Positions 41,922 to 51,331 of a stretch of 64,000 nucleotides of DNA are shown here, in pieces. Every line of letters begins with the position of its first letter. Position 1 is the first letter of the stretch. The notes under the pieces were generated by a model that made no database searches, was not told the DNA's origin, and worked only from the letters and a program-made list of their open reading frames with translations. Location of the stretch: NCBI GenBank assembly GCA_050740455.1, contig JBOIDF010000008.1, positions 1-64,000 on the forward strand, written 5' to 3'. Source of the stretch: USCg-Taylor sp050740455. Lineage in GTDB: Bacteria > Pseudomonadota > Gammaproteobacteria > JACCXJ01. A program made the translations under genes and the position numbers.

Positions 41922-43036
41922 TGAAGCGCTGCACCGAGCAAGCACCGGGAGCGATGAACCCGGCGCGGGTCGACGACTGGGTCCGACCCGAGGTGCGGGA
42001 GCTTGCGGCCTATGCCATCCCCGAGGCCCACGGATGCATCAAACTCGATGCCATGGAGAACCCTTACTGCTGGCCCGAGGAGCTCGCCGGCGCGTGGTTG
42101 GAGGTTCTCCGCCATGTCCTGCTGAACCGCTATCCCGACGGCGAAGCCCGCGCCCTGAAGGATCGCCTCGCGACCTATCTGCAACTGCCCTCGGGATTGG
42201 ATCTGCTGCTCGGTAACGGTTCCGATGAGCTTATCCAAATGCTTGGGTTAACCGTGGGAGGGCCGGGCCGGTGCTTGGTAGCGCCCGAACCCACGTTTGC
42301 CATGTATCGGCTGATCGCCAAGATCACGGGCCTCGAGTATGTGGGAGTGCCTTTGAGAAGCCCGAATTTCGATCTCGATGGCGCGGCGATGCTCAGCGCG
42401 ATCCAAGGTCGTCAGCCGGCCGTAGTTGCTTTGAGCTACCCCAACAACCCCACCGGAAATCTTTTCGATCGCGGGCTCATCGCGGAGATCATCGCCGCAA
42501 GCCCCGGTTTAGTCTTGATCGACGAGGCCTACTTTAGTTTCGCTGGCGGGACCTGGCTTGATGAGCTATCGCGTCACCCGCGAGTACTGATACTCCGCAC
42601 CCTTTCCAAGATCGGACTGGCGGGCCTACGCATCGGCATGCTGATCGGAGCGCCGGAATGGCTTGCCGAGATCAATAAAACCCGGTTGCCGTACAACCTG
42701 AATTCTCTATCACAAGCGAGCGGCGCGTTCATGCTCACACACGCCGAGGTGTTCGCAGCCCAGATCGTGCGGATATGCTCGGAACGTCAAGCGCTCTATC
42801 AAGCGCTCGTTGCGATGCGAGGCCTGCAGGTGTGGCCCAGCCGCACGAATTTCCTGCTCCTACGCATACCTGGCCGGGCCGATCAGGTATTCAATGGACT
42901 TAGACGCGAGAACATACTCGTAAAAAATTTAAATGGGCGGCATCCGCTCCTCGCGGATTGTCTGCGGGTGACGGTCGGCCGGCATGAGGAAAACGAGGCG
43001 TTTTGTGCGGCATTGACAATACACCTCTGCGAATAA
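41921..43036 (+). CDS. hisC: Histidinol-phosphate aminotransferase
   Basis: PLP enzyme converting imidazole-acetol phosphate to histidinol phosphate. 371 residues with KLDAMENPYCWP, LLGNGSDELIQML, YPNNPTGNLFDRG, LIDEAYFSF and the PLP-binding lysine in RTLSKIGLAGLRIG; C-terminal RVTVGRHEENEAF. ATG at 41954 is an alternative start. End of the his genes here. Confidence 0.95.
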   Translation: MKRCTEQAPGAMNPARVDDWVRPEVRELAAYAIPEAHGCIKLDAMENPYCWPEELAGAWLEVLRHVLLNRYPDGEARALKDRLATYLQLPSGLDLLLGNGSDELIQMLGLTVGGPGRCLVAPEPTFAMYRLIAKITGLEYVGVPLRSPNFDLDGAAMLSAIQGRQPAVVALSYPNNPTGNLFDRGLIAEIIAASPGLVLIDEAYFSFAGGTWLDELSRHPRVLILRTLSKIGLAGLRIGMLIGAPEWLAEINKTRLPYNLNSLSQASGAFMLTHAEVFAAQIVRICSERQALYQALVAMRGLQVWPSRTNFLLLRIPGRADQVFNGLRRENILVKNLNGRHPLLADCLRVTVGRHEENEAFCAALTIHLCE

Positions 43037-43122
43037 AACTACTTTGTGCACCCCCCAACCTCTTTGGTTATGTATAATTCGCCTCATCTGAACGGCGGTT
43101 TCCCAGCATTTGGAGATGGTAT

Positions 43123-43731
43123 GTGAGCGATGACGAGGTAAATTGCAAGCGGCGCCGATTTCTTACCACGGCGGCGTCGGTCGTGGGCGGCACGGGCGTG
43201 GTATTGGCTGCAACGCCTTTCGTGGCCTCCTTGCAGCCGAGCGCCAAGACATTGGCCGAAGGCGCGCCCATCGAAGTGGATATCAGCCATCTCAAACCCG
43301 GTCAGTTGATGCGGGCGATGTGGCGACGTAGCCCGGTGTGGGTGCTGCGCCGCTCAGAAGAGGCGCTGGCGACCCTCAGCGGACACCAGGAAGAACTGAT
43401 TGATCCTGCCTCCGAGGAGCCGCAACAACCCGCTTATGCGGCGAATAACCACCGCTCGATAAATCCCGAATATCTGGTGCTCATCGGGATCTGCACCCAC
43501 CTCGGGTGCTCGCCGGCCTATGTTCCCGCGGGGGAATCGTCGGATTTGTCATCGCAGCTCGGGGCGAATTGGCGTGGAGGTTTCTTTTGTCCTTGCCACG
43601 GTTCGCGGTTCGATCTCGCCGGGCGCGTCGAGAAGGGGTTCCCGGCCCCGAGTAATCTTGTCGTGCCTCCCCACCGGTATCTAAGCCCGACTCGCCTATT
43701 GATTGGGGCAGACGAGAAAGGCGTGGCATGA
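43123..43731 (+). CDS. petA: Ubiquinol-cytochrome c reductase Rieske iron-sulfur subunit
   Basis: High-potential 2Fe-2S subunit of the bc1 complex. 202 residues with a Tat-type membrane anchor (CKRRRFLTTAASVVGGTG, then hydrophobic VLAATPFVASL) and the cluster-binding boxes CTHLGC and CPCHGS. Translation begins at GTG 43123. It overlaps petB by 4 bp. Confidence 0.96.
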   Translation: MSDDEVNCKRRRFLTTAASVVGGTGVVLAATPFVASLQPSAKTLAEGAPIEVDISHLKPGQLMRAMWRRSPVWVLRRSEEALATLSGHQEELIDPASEEPQQPAYAANNHRSINPEYLVLIGICTHLGCSPAYVPAGESSDLSSQLGANWRGGFFCPCHGSRFDLAGRVEKGFPAPSNLVVPPHRYLSPTRLLIGADEKGVA

Positions 43732-44948
43732 GCAGCCGCCGGTCGCGATTGCTCGATTGGGTCGACGCGCGATTTCCGCTGAGCAAACTCTGGAACGAGC
43801 ACGCGGCGAAATACTATGCGCCAAAGAATTTTAACTTCTGGTATTACTTCGGTTCGCTCGCGCTGCTCGTCCTCTTCATCCAGATCGTCACGGGGATCTG
43901 GTTGGCGATGTACTACAAACCCGATGCCGGTCAGGCGTTCGCTTCGATCGAATACATCATGCGCGATGTCGAGTGGGGTTGGCTCATTCGCTACATGCAT
44001 TCGACCGGAGCCTCGGCGTTCTTCATCGTGATCTATCTGCATATGTTCAGGGCGCTGTTATACGGCTCGTATAAACGCCCGCGAGAACTTTTGTGGTTGA
44101 TCGGCATGACAATCTATTTCTTGCTCATGGCGGAGGCCTTCTTCGGTTATCTCCTACCCTGGGGGCAAATGTCCTATTGGGGCGCCAAGGTCATCACCTC
44201 GCTATTCGGCGCCATTCCCGTGATCGGCGAAGATATCGCTTTGTGGATCAGGGGCGACTACGAAGTTTCCGACGCTACGCTGAACCGATTCTACGCGTTT
44301 CATGTCATTGCGGTTCCCCTGGTCCTGATCGGCATGGTGGTGGCTCATCTCCTAGCCCTGCACGAGGTCGGGTCTAATAATCCCGATGGCGTCGAGATAA
44401 AGTACCGGAAGGATGCAAAAGGCATCCCGCTCGATGGCATCCCGTTTCACCCTTATTACACAGTAAAAGACCTCGTCGGAATCGTCGTGTTCCTGATCTT
44501 GTTTTCGCTGGTGGTATTCTTCATACCGGAGATGGGCGGCTGGTTCTTGGAGCATAATAACTTCGAGCCGGCCAATCCGATCGTAACGCCGGAGCACATT
44601 GCTCCGCTGTGGTATCTCACGCCTTTTTACGCGGTCTTACGCGCCATTCCGGATAAGCTTCTCGGTGTCCTCGCCATGACCCTGGCTATAGTAGTCCTGT
44701 TTTTACTTCCATGGTTGGATAAAAGCCCAGTCAAGTCGATCCGTTACCGCGGACCCTTATACAAAACGGCGTTGGCCCTCTTCACGATCAGCTTTATCGG
44801 GCTGGGTTATCTGGGGACGCAAAACCCAACGGGTCTTTATACCTTGCTCGCCAGGATCTTCTCAACATTGTACTTCCTATTCTTCCTGCTCATGCCGCTC
44901 TATACCAAATGGGATAAATCGAAGCCCGTGCCAGAGCGCTTGAGTTGA
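43728..44948 (+). CDS. petB: Cytochrome b subunit of the bc1 complex
   Basis: Eight-helix membrane subunit with two b hemes and the quinol-oxidising site. 406 residues: FNFWYYFGSLALLVLFIQIV, IRYMHSTGASAFFIVIYLHM (heme histidines), GYLLPWGQMSYWGA, FHVIAVPLVLIGMVVAHLLA with the second histidine pair, and PEHIAPLWYLTPFYAVLRAI (the PEWY-type quinol loop, here PEHI). The change from PEWY to PEHI (positions near 44592) is a variant at a catalytic motif but keeps the glutamate. Clear overlapping start ATGA with petA. Confidence 0.96.
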   Translation: MSSRRSRLLDWVDARFPLSKLWNEHAAKYYAPKNFNFWYYFGSLALLVLFIQIVTGIWLAMYYKPDAGQAFASIEYIMRDVEWGWLIRYMHSTGASAFFIVIYLHMFRALLYGSYKRPRELLWLIGMTIYFLLMAEAFFGYLLPWGQMSYWGAKVITSLFGAIPVIGEDIALWIRGDYEVSDATLNRFYAFHVIAVPLVLIGMVVAHLLALHEVGSNNPDGVEIKYRKDAKGIPLDGIPFHPYYTVKDLVGIVVFLILFSLVVFFIPEMGGWFLEHNNFEPANPIVTPEHIAPLWYLTPFYAVLRAIPDKLLGVLAMTLAIVVLFLLPWLDKSPVKSIRYRGPLYKTALALFTISFIGLGYLGTQNPTGLYTLLARIFSTLYFLFFLLMPLYTKWDKSKPVPERLS

Positions 44949-44957
44949 GGGCGCGAA

Positions 44958-45683
44958 GTGCGAACAGCGGCTCCAGCGCTCATCGGTGTTTCGCTACTCG
45001 GTTTGTGTAGCCTCGCCGAAGCGGGCCAGCCTTTGGAGTCGATTGAAATTGATATACGCGATAAAGCGTCCCTGCAACGCGGGGCAAAAGTATTCGTGAA
45101 TTATTGCCTGAGTTGCCATTCCGCGTCGTATATGCGCTTTTCCAGAATTGCCTCCGACCTGGTTATTCCGGAGCCGCTGGTGGTTGAAAACCTGATGTTT
45201 GTAACTGATAAGATAGGAAATACGATGGAGATTGCGATGCGGGCCGAGGACGCGGAAGCATGGTTTGGAGTCGTTCCGCCCGATTTGTCCGTGATCGCCC
45301 GGTTGCGGAGCCCGGATTGGTTGTTTGCGTTTCTCACCTCGTTCTATCTCGACCCGAGCCGGCCGACGGGCGTTAACAACCTCGAGGCCAGGGGTACCGC
45401 GATGCCGCATGTATTATGGGAATATCAGGGGTGGCGGCGGCTCGCTCAGCAGATCGAGAATGCAGGGCGAGGTGATAGCCTGAGCCTGGAGATGGCCATC
45501 GCGGGCCGCTTGCCCGACAGTGAATACAAGAACATGGTCCGAGACCTAGTCAGTTTCCTTGCCTATCTTGCGGAACCTGTTAAGCCCTTGCGGCAGAACG
45601 TAGGCATTGGCGTGTTGTTATATCTCGCCGTATTTTTGGCCATTGCGTATTTACTCAAGCAAGAGTACTGGAAAGATATATAA
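44958..45683 (+). CDS. petC: Cytochrome c1
   Basis: Membrane-anchored c-type cytochrome that takes electrons from the Rieske protein. 241 residues: signal peptide APALIGVSLLGLCSLAEA, the heme c site CLSCH near residue 50, MRAEDAEAWFGVVPPDLS, the axial Met region GTAMPHVLWEYQG and a C-terminal membrane anchor GIGVLLYLAVFLAIAYLLK. Starts at GTG 9 bp after petB. Confidence 0.96.
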   Translation: MRTAAPALIGVSLLGLCSLAEAGQPLESIEIDIRDKASLQRGAKVFVNYCLSCHSASYMRFSRIASDLVIPEPLVVENLMFVTDKIGNTMEIAMRAEDAEAWFGVVPPDLSVIARLRSPDWLFAFLTSFYLDPSRPTGVNNLEARGTAMPHVLWEYQGWRRLAQQIENAGRGDSLSLEMAIAGRLPDSEYKNMVRDLVSFLAYLAEPVKPLRQNVGIGVLLYLAVFLAIAYLLKQEYWKDI

Positions 45684-45747
45684 GTCATCCTAGCCATGCC
45701 GCCGATCACGACTCTCACTCATTATATCGGCTCGTTGGTGTAAGCCG

Positions 45748-46377
45748 ATGGCTGTGCTCTCCGGCAGACGCTCTGTTATGACCCTCTACTGCGAGCCGAA
45801 GGATCCCATCGGACACTGTGCTCGGATCGTGTTAGCGGAAAAAGACGTGAGCGTCGACATCAACTATGTCGGGCTGGATAACCGGCCTGAAGATCTCAAC
45901 GAACTTAACCCTTACGGCACGGTGCTGACGCTCATCGATCGCGATCTTGTGCTATACGACGCTCAGATCATGATGGAATATTTGGACGAGCGTTTTCCGC
46001 ACCCTCCTCTGTTGCCGGTCGATCCGGTGGCGCGCGCCAATAACCGTCAGTTTCGGTATCGGGTGTTTCGTGATCTTTACCACTGGATCGACAGCGTTAC
46101 CGGGAAGAATGAGATTGCGGCATCCAATGCACGCAAGGCTCTGCGCGATAATCTGACGGTGATAGCGCCGAGTTTCGTGCAGTGCCAGTATTTCATGTCA
46201 GCCGATTATTCGTTGGTGGACTGTTCGATAGCGCCCTTGCTTTGGCGGTTGCACTACTACGGCATCAAACTGCCGAATCAAGCAAAGCCGCTTCTAAAGT
46301 ACGCGGAACGCTTGTTCGCGCGATCGTCGTTCAAATTCAGCCTATCGGAGTTTGAAAAGGACATGCGGGAACAATAA
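45748..46377 (+). CDS. sspA: Stringent starvation protein A
   Basis: RNA-polymerase-associated, GST-fold protein that acts in stationary phase and acid tolerance. 209 residues: RSVMTLYCEPKDPIGHCARI, NELNPYGTVLTLIDRDLVLYD and IMMEYLDERFPHPPLLP. It lacks GST activity in the family. The petABC-sspA-sspB order is conserved in Gammaproteobacteria. Confidence 0.95.
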   Translation: MAVLSGRRSVMTLYCEPKDPIGHCARIVLAEKDVSVDINYVGLDNRPEDLNELNPYGTVLTLIDRDLVLYDAQIMMEYLDERFPHPPLLPVDPVARANNRQFRYRVFRDLYHWIDSVTGKNEIAASNARKALRDNLTVIAPSFVQCQYFMSADYSLVDCSIAPLLWRLHYYGIKLPNQAKPLLKYAERLFARSSFKFSLSEFEKDMREQ

Positions 46378-46525
46378 GAGCGTTTTTGATCTGCATTCAG
46401 AGAGATACAGGGCGCTGGGTTTACGATATTATGTTTCCGATTATCCTGTTAGCGCCACGCACCTGCAACAGAGTTCGTGGGCGGAAGCCGGACTGGTTTC
46501 CGATGACTTCGTAGGGCCATTAGAA

Positions 46526-46897
46526 ATGAAGAAACTAAGTTCTACGCGTCCGTATTTGCTGCGCGCATTTTACGCCTGGATCGTTGATAACCAGCTTACC
46601 CCGCATCTGATCGTGGATACGACCCGCCCCGGGGTGGTGGTTCCTCCGCAGTATGTGAAAAATGGCAGAATCCTACTCAATATAGCGCCTGCCGCCGTAC
46701 ACGGTTTGAGAATCGATAATACCTCGATTGAATTCAGCGGACGGTTTGGCGGAAAGGCTTACGGGATCCTCGTTCCGCTCACCGCAGTCGAAGCCATCTA
46801 TTCCAAGGAAAACGGCAAGGGCATGGTGTTTGCCCCCGAACCGGATGCGGCGAACCGTCCTGCGCCGCGGAAACCCGCCCTAAAGCTGATCAAATAA
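46526..46897 (+). CDS. sspB: ClpXP adaptor SspB
   Basis: Delivers ssrA-tagged proteins to ClpXP. 123 residues from MKKLSSTRPYLLRAFYAWIVDN, then PHLIVDTTRPGVVVPPQYV, ILLNIAPAAVHGL and FSGRFGGKAYGILVPL; the C-terminal tail ALKLIK is the ClpX-docking peptide. The frame extends upstream to 46352 but that 58-residue stretch is not SspB. Confidence 0.95.
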   Translation: MKKLSSTRPYLLRAFYAWIVDNQLTPHLIVDTTRPGVVVPPQYVKNGRILLNIAPAAVHGLRIDNTSIEFSGRFGGKAYGILVPLTAVEAIYSKENGKGMVFAPEPDAANRPAPRKPALKLIK

Positions 46898-46941
46898 CAA
46901 GCCAAAGCTTGCTTGCCCGGGCCGGGGGCGCTTCCTGCTAG

Positions 46942-47532
46942 CTAGGGCGCGTCGCTATATTCGAATAGCTTGACGACTTTCCGCACACCTCCGATGCGGC
47001 GGGTCAACTCGGCGACCGCGGCGCCCTCCTTACGGTTTAAAAGCCCCATGAGATAAACCACGGCGCTTTCTGTTACCACTTTGACGCGCGTAGGATCGAA
47101 GCCCTTGATTCTAAGATGCTGTGTTTTTACCTGTGTCGTTATCCAGGTGTCGTTGCTACGCGCGGCAAGCGAACTGATGCGTCCGACACGGATGTAATCG
47201 TGAACCTGCCGGACCTTCTCGGTATCGGCGGCGAGATCATGAATGCGTTGCCGCAGATCCTCCGTCGCCGCTTCTCCCGTGAGGAGCACGATGTTGTTGT
47301 AGCTCGTCGCGTTAATGTGCGAGTTGGAATTGAGATCGGGATTCCGATACACGGAGTTAGAGATTTTCAATTCGATAGCTTCATCCTCGACGAACGTGCC
47401 CGTCGTGCGGGTGTCATGGGCCACGACGGCGCCTCCCGCCACACCGCCCACGATGACGGGTCCGCAACCCGAGAGCATCCATAGCAGTGCAAAGCCGCAG
47501 CACGTTCCTATTATAGCGCTTCTACCCATCAT
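46942..47532 (-). CDS. dolP: BON-domain lipoprotein DolP (YraP)
   Basis: Outer-membrane lipoprotein that supports envelope integrity. 196 residues with a lipobox LSGC after the hydrophobic start, then two BON domains (about 50-115 and 130-192; HINATSYNNIVLLTGEA, KVVTESAVVYLMGLLNRKEG). Overlaps diaA by 11 bp; convergent with sspB. Confidence 0.93.
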   Translation of the reverse strand: MMGRSAIIGTCCGFALLWMLSGCGPVIVGGVAGGAVVAHDTRTTGTFVEDEAIELKISNSVYRNPDLNSNSHINATSYNNIVLLTGEAATEDLRQRIHDLAADTEKVRQVHDYIRVGRISSLAARSNDTWITTQVKTQHLRIKGFDPTRVKVVTESAVVYLMGLLNRKEGAAVAELTRRIGGVRKVVKLFEYSDAP

Positions 47533-48127
47533 GCCCGTTCTCCTGTCCGAGTAATTGCCTATCCACGAGGTCGCACACGCAATGTATGAGCATAATGTGG
47601 ACTTCTTGGATCCTGGCCGTAGACCAACCGGGTACGCGGATCTCGATGTCCCCTTCTTTGAGATGCTGCGCGGCCTTACCGCCGTCGCGGCCGCTCAACA
47701 GGGCGACTCGCATGTCCCGATCATGCGCCGCATCGATCGCACTCACAATATTCGGCGATTCACCGCTCGTCGAAATCGCGAGCAAGATATCTCCCGATTG
47801 ACCCAATGCGCGGATCTGTTTGGAAAACACTTCGGCAAATTGATAATCGTTGGCAATCGAGGTTATCGTGGAGGGATCGGTCGTGAGGGCGAGCGCAGGT
47901 AATCCAGGCCGTTCCGCCTCGAATCGGTTGAGCATCTCCGCCGCGAAGTGCTGCGCATCGGCGGCCGATCCACCGTTTCCGCAGGCCAATAATTTATTTC
48001 CTTCCAGCAAAGCGCCGGCGACCATACGGGCCGTACGTGCGACCAGAGGAGCCAGCGACCCCGCGCATTTTTGCTTGAGATCGATACTCTCGCGGAATAT
48101 TTCAATGACTCGTTCGGTGTAGTCCAT
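47522..48127 (-). CDS. diaA: SIS-domain protein DiaA
   Basis: 201-residue phosphosugar-isomerase-fold protein; in E. coli DiaA binds DnaA and promotes timely initiation of replication. KLLACGNGGSAADAQHFAAE and AISTSGESPNIVSAI are the SIS motifs. GmhA (sedoheptulose-7-phosphate isomerase) is a close relative, but the neighbours (yraN, dolP, lpoA) support DiaA. ATG at 48148 is an alternative start. Confidence 0.88.
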   Translation of the reverse strand: MDYTERVIEIFRESIDLKQKCAGSLAPLVARTARMVAGALLEGNKLLACGNGGSAADAQHFAAEMLNRFEAERPGLPALALTTDPSTITSIANDYQFAEVFSKQIRALGQSGDILLAISTSGESPNIVSAIDAAHDRDMRVALLSGRDGGKAAQHLKEGDIEIRVPGWSTARIQEVHIMLIHCVCDLVDRQLLGQENGHDG

Positions 48128-48182
48128 GTTCTTACTCAGCGCCTGCATCCGGCAACGGACGCCTCCCCTGATGGCCCCTGTG

Positions 48183-48539
48183 CTAGGCTTGAAACGCGGC
48201 CTTAATCCACTCCGTACACGGCTTGGCGCCGGTGACGACGACAACATCGAACCGGCATGGCGCATGGCCCGTGCTTATCCTGTGCGTCTGTAGATAATGG
48301 CTAGCCGTCTTAAGTATGCGCGTCTGTTTCGTGTGATTGATCGTCTCGAGAGGAGAACCATAGTCGGTGCTGGCGCGGTAGCGCACTTCTATAAATACCA
48401 GCGTGTCATTATCTTTCATTACTATGTCGATCTCACCGGCCAGGCAGCGATAATTCCGTGTAAGCAGCCGCAACCCCCGCGCGCCCAAATAGCGGAGAGC
48501 GATGCTTTCGGCCCATGCCCCGCGCTCGCCAGTTTTCAT
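48183..48539 (-). CDS. yraN: UPF0102 family YraN, nuclease-fold protein
   Basis: 118 residues with a PD-(D/E)XK-like core: GERGAWAESIALRYLGARG, LLTRNYRCLAGEIDIVMKD and LVFIEVRYRAS (E-I-D...E-V-R catalytic pattern). Function is not established. Upstream extension to 48596 overlaps lpoA and is not part of the family. Confidence 0.92.
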   Translation of the reverse strand: MKTGERGAWAESIALRYLGARGLRLLTRNYRCLAGEIDIVMKDNDTLVFIEVRYRASTDYGSPLETINHTKQTRILKTASHYLQTHRISTGHAPCRFDVVVVTGAKPCTEWIKAAFQA

Positions 48540-48550
48540 GCCGGCGATCT

Positions 48551-50383
48551 TTATTCGCGCAGCAACGCAGGCACGCCGCTCAGGAATTGAGCCCACGCTA
48601 GCTGCCGACGAATGCGTTTGTGTTCATCCATACGCAGGATACCGGTGACACCCTCCAGGCGTGCCGAGGGATCGCTTTGAAGCGCTCCGATGCGAGTCAT
48701 TAGGGCGTAGGCATCGACGCCAAAAGCATACAGCCGCGCATGGGTCTCAAATCTCTTAGGCCAATGATGCCTCGTGCTCGCGCTAAGTTCGCTGCGGTAA
48801 GGATCGAGCACCCACGGCATGTCACCGAATATCACCCCATCGAGGGCGCTATCGGCTTCCGGGGTAGGCGCGGGGGAGTAGACGTGGGATGTCGCGTAGA
48901 TCGGCAGGCGATCACGGCCGTGCGAGCTCATCCACGGAAGGATTAAACGCGCCTCACTGGGGGAAGCGGCCATGAAAACGAAGTCCGCTGAAGAGCCTGC
49001 GGCGTAGGCCTCGCCTAGCGGTGTCGGCGGTGCTGGAGGGCGAACGCTAGCGCGCATCAGCTCCGCAACCGCAGTCTCGATATTCCTGGCATCACGTTGA
49101 TAGGTTTGCTGGAGCACGATCTCGCCTCCCAGATCCTGCCAGCGTTGCTTGAACGCCCGCAACAGCCGTTCGCCCCAGGGAGTGGCAGGTGTTAAGACCA
49201 GTGCGCTCAAGCGCCCATCCAACCAAGCGCGCTCGGCGATCTGCTCGGCCTCGTCCTCCGGCGGCAGGCCAAACTGATACAAATACTGAATATCAGTGCG
49301 GTGATCCAAGCCCTCGATCCGGTTCAACGCCAGCGTCGGCACCGCCATCACGTTGGAGGCAACCAATACCTTCAGCGCTTGTTTGTCCAAGGGACCGACG
49401 ACAAACTCGGCGCCCTCCTCTACCGCACGCCGATAGACGGCGGGGGCGTTGGCCGCATTGGTGTCATGGATCGATAGGGTACGCCGCGCGCTGTTTGCGC
49501 CATCGCTGTACCAGGCGGCGATGAAACCGTCTTTGATTGCGGCCGCGGCTTCGGCATACTGGCCGAACAGAGGCAGCAGCAGCGCGATGTGCTCGGGATC
49601 AAGGTTCAGAACGGCCCGTTGCTCCCGGACTCGCGGCAAGGCTTCTTGACGCGCCGGGTGATGAGGGTATTGCTTCTCCCAAGTGGCGAGCAGTGCTTCG
49701 AACGAGAGGTCATTGTCTGATCTCGCGATAAGCGCGAGATCAATCCAGCCACGTAGCAATGGCGAGCCGAGGGATCGTTCTTGGGTGAGATCGGAACGCG
49801 TGACCTGATGGAGTGTGTCCCAAATAGCCAAGCGATTGGCGCGCTTCAATTTTTCGTCGGCGAGATAGGGATCCAGCGCAACCTGCTCCCGCGCCGCCGG
49901 CAAAAATTCACCCTTGGCTTGATAGGCGTCGGCAAGAACCCGATGGTAGCGCGGGCGTAACGCATCGGGAACCCGATCGCCTTCGATACGCTTTAATGCG
50001 GCCAGCGCTTCCTCGGCGTTGCGGCTCCGCAAAGACGTTTGCGCCGATAAGAGGGTGTGCCATACTTTCAAGTAGTGCTCGCGCGCCGGAACCTTGATGC
50101 CGTCCAAGACCTGGCGGGCCGCTCCCACGCGTCTCGCTTTCAAAAACGTATCCGCCGCGCGCAGCCCGAACAGGTAGGATTCGGGTGCCGAGGAAATCGC
50201 CTGCAAACGTTGAAACTCGGCGGCCGCAGCCTCTAGCTTTCCGGACTGCAACAAACGCATAGCCTGTTGGTCGGAGTAAGGCTTGACCTGCGGCCCGCGC
50301 GATGCAACGTGCGCACATCCTGCCGCCACTGCGAACAGCAGGAAAGCAAACCGGCGCAGGGTGTTGTTTAATAATCGGGGCAT
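48551..50383 (-). CDS. lpoA: Penicillin-binding protein activator LpoA
   Basis: Outer-membrane lipoprotein that activates PBP1A peptidoglycan synthesis. 610 residues with lipobox VAAGC, an N-terminal TPR-like helical domain (about 40-240) and a C-terminal periplasmic-binding-protein type domain (about 255-600; HIALLLPLFGQYAEAAAAIK, EEGAEFVVGPLDKQALKVLV, DGVIFGDMPWVLDP). Divergent from rsmI, as in E. coli. Confidence 0.93.
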   Translation of the reverse strand: MPRLLNNTLRRFAFLLFAVAAGCAHVASRGPQVKPYSDQQAMRLLQSGKLEAAAAEFQRLQAISSAPESYLFGLRAADTFLKARRVGAARQVLDGIKVPAREHYLKVWHTLLSAQTSLRSRNAEEALAALKRIEGDRVPDALRPRYHRVLADAYQAKGEFLPAAREQVALDPYLADEKLKRANRLAIWDTLHQVTRSDLTQERSLGSPLLRGWIDLALIARSDNDLSFEALLATWEKQYPHHPARQEALPRVREQRAVLNLDPEHIALLLPLFGQYAEAAAAIKDGFIAAWYSDGANSARRTLSIHDTNAANAPAVYRRAVEEGAEFVVGPLDKQALKVLVASNVMAVPTLALNRIEGLDHRTDIQYLYQFGLPPEDEAEQIAERAWLDGRLSALVLTPATPWGERLLRAFKQRWQDLGGEIVLQQTYQRDARNIETAVAELMRASVRPPAPPTPLGEAYAAGSSADFVFMAASPSEARLILPWMSSHGRDRLPIYATSHVYSPAPTPEADSALDGVIFGDMPWVLDPYRSELSASTRHHWPKRFETHARLYAFGVDAYALMTRIGALQSDPSARLEGVTGILRMDEHKRIRRQLAWAQFLSGVPALLRE

Positions 50384-50415
50384 TCTCACGAACAGTATCG
50401 GAAGGGCTTGCGGCC

Positions 50416-51324
50416 GTGTCAATCGAGCAGGGTGTTCTTTACGTCGTAGCGACGCCTATCGGAAATCTTCAGGATCTCAGTCCGCGCGCGCGGCAAGTGC
50501 TCGCCGGCGTTGATGTGGTGTTCGCGGAAGATACCCGTGTGAGCGCGCGTCTATTAAACCATTTTGCGATCGCGACACCGCTGTTACCATTTCATCAACA
50601 TAATGAAAGACGTGTGTGCCCTGGCGTGGTGCGGCGTTTGGCAGCCAGACAAAGCGTTGCTCTGATTTGCGATGCCGGCACGCCCTTGATAAGCGATCCG
50701 GGCTATCATTTGGTGCAAGCCGTACGCGCCGCCGGTTACAAATTATGCTCGATTCCGGGGCCTTGCGCGATCGTCGCGAGTCTTGCAGTGGCCGGCCTAC
50801 CCACGGATCGGTTTGTCTTTGAGGGATTCCTGCCCTCACGGCGGGCCGCGCGCCGGGATCGCTTGTCGGTACTACGCCATGAACAGAGGACCCTCGTGGT
50901 TTACGAAGTTCCGCACCGCTTGCGGGATTGTGTTGCCGACATGAATGAGCTTTTCGGAGCGGATCGTCGCGTGACGCTGGCGCGGGAGTTGACGAAAATT
51001 TACGAGGAAACGTTTGCCGGAACCTTGCGCGGCCTGTCCGAATGGTTGCAAGAGAAGGCGCGTGTCCAGGGCGAGATCGTGATCGTAGTCGCGGGTGCGG
51101 CGGGGGATGCCCATGATCATGAGCGGTTGCGGCATTCGGTCGCGACCCTATTGAAATACCTGCCGGCGAGGCAAGCGGTAGCAGCCGCGACCGAGATTTC
51201 CGGCGCGAATAAGAATCGGATCTACCGGCTCATGCTAGAGATCGCATCTCACAGCGTTGCCGAGCACGGGAAGCCGGAAGAAAGCGCGGGATCTTGCAAA
51301 TCGGGCGAGATCTCAACAAACTAA
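50416..51324 (+). CDS. rsmI: 16S rRNA (cytidine(1402)-2'-O)-methyltransferase
   Basis: Methylates the 2'-O of C1402 in the ribosomal decoding centre. 302 residues with the tetrapyrrole-methylase fold: LYVVATPIGNLQDLSPRARQ, VVFAEDTRVSARLLNHF, LICDAGTPLISDPGYHLVQA, SIPGPCAIVASLAVAGLPTD and VVYEVPHRL. GTG at 50416 matches the family start. Confidence 0.96.
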   Translation: MSIEQGVLYVVATPIGNLQDLSPRARQVLAGVDVVFAEDTRVSARLLNHFAIATPLLPFHQHNERRVCPGVVRRLAARQSVALICDAGTPLISDPGYHLVQAVRAAGYKLCSIPGPCAIVASLAVAGLPTDRFVFEGFLPSRRAARRDRLSVLRHEQRTLVVYEVPHRLRDCVADMNELFGADRRVTLARELTKIYEETFAGTLRGLSEWLQEKARVQGEIVIVVAGAAGDAHDHERLRHSVATLLKYLPARQAVAAATEISGANKNRIYRLMLEIASHSVAEHGKPEESAGSCKSGEISTN

Positions 51325-51331
51325 GGTCGCA

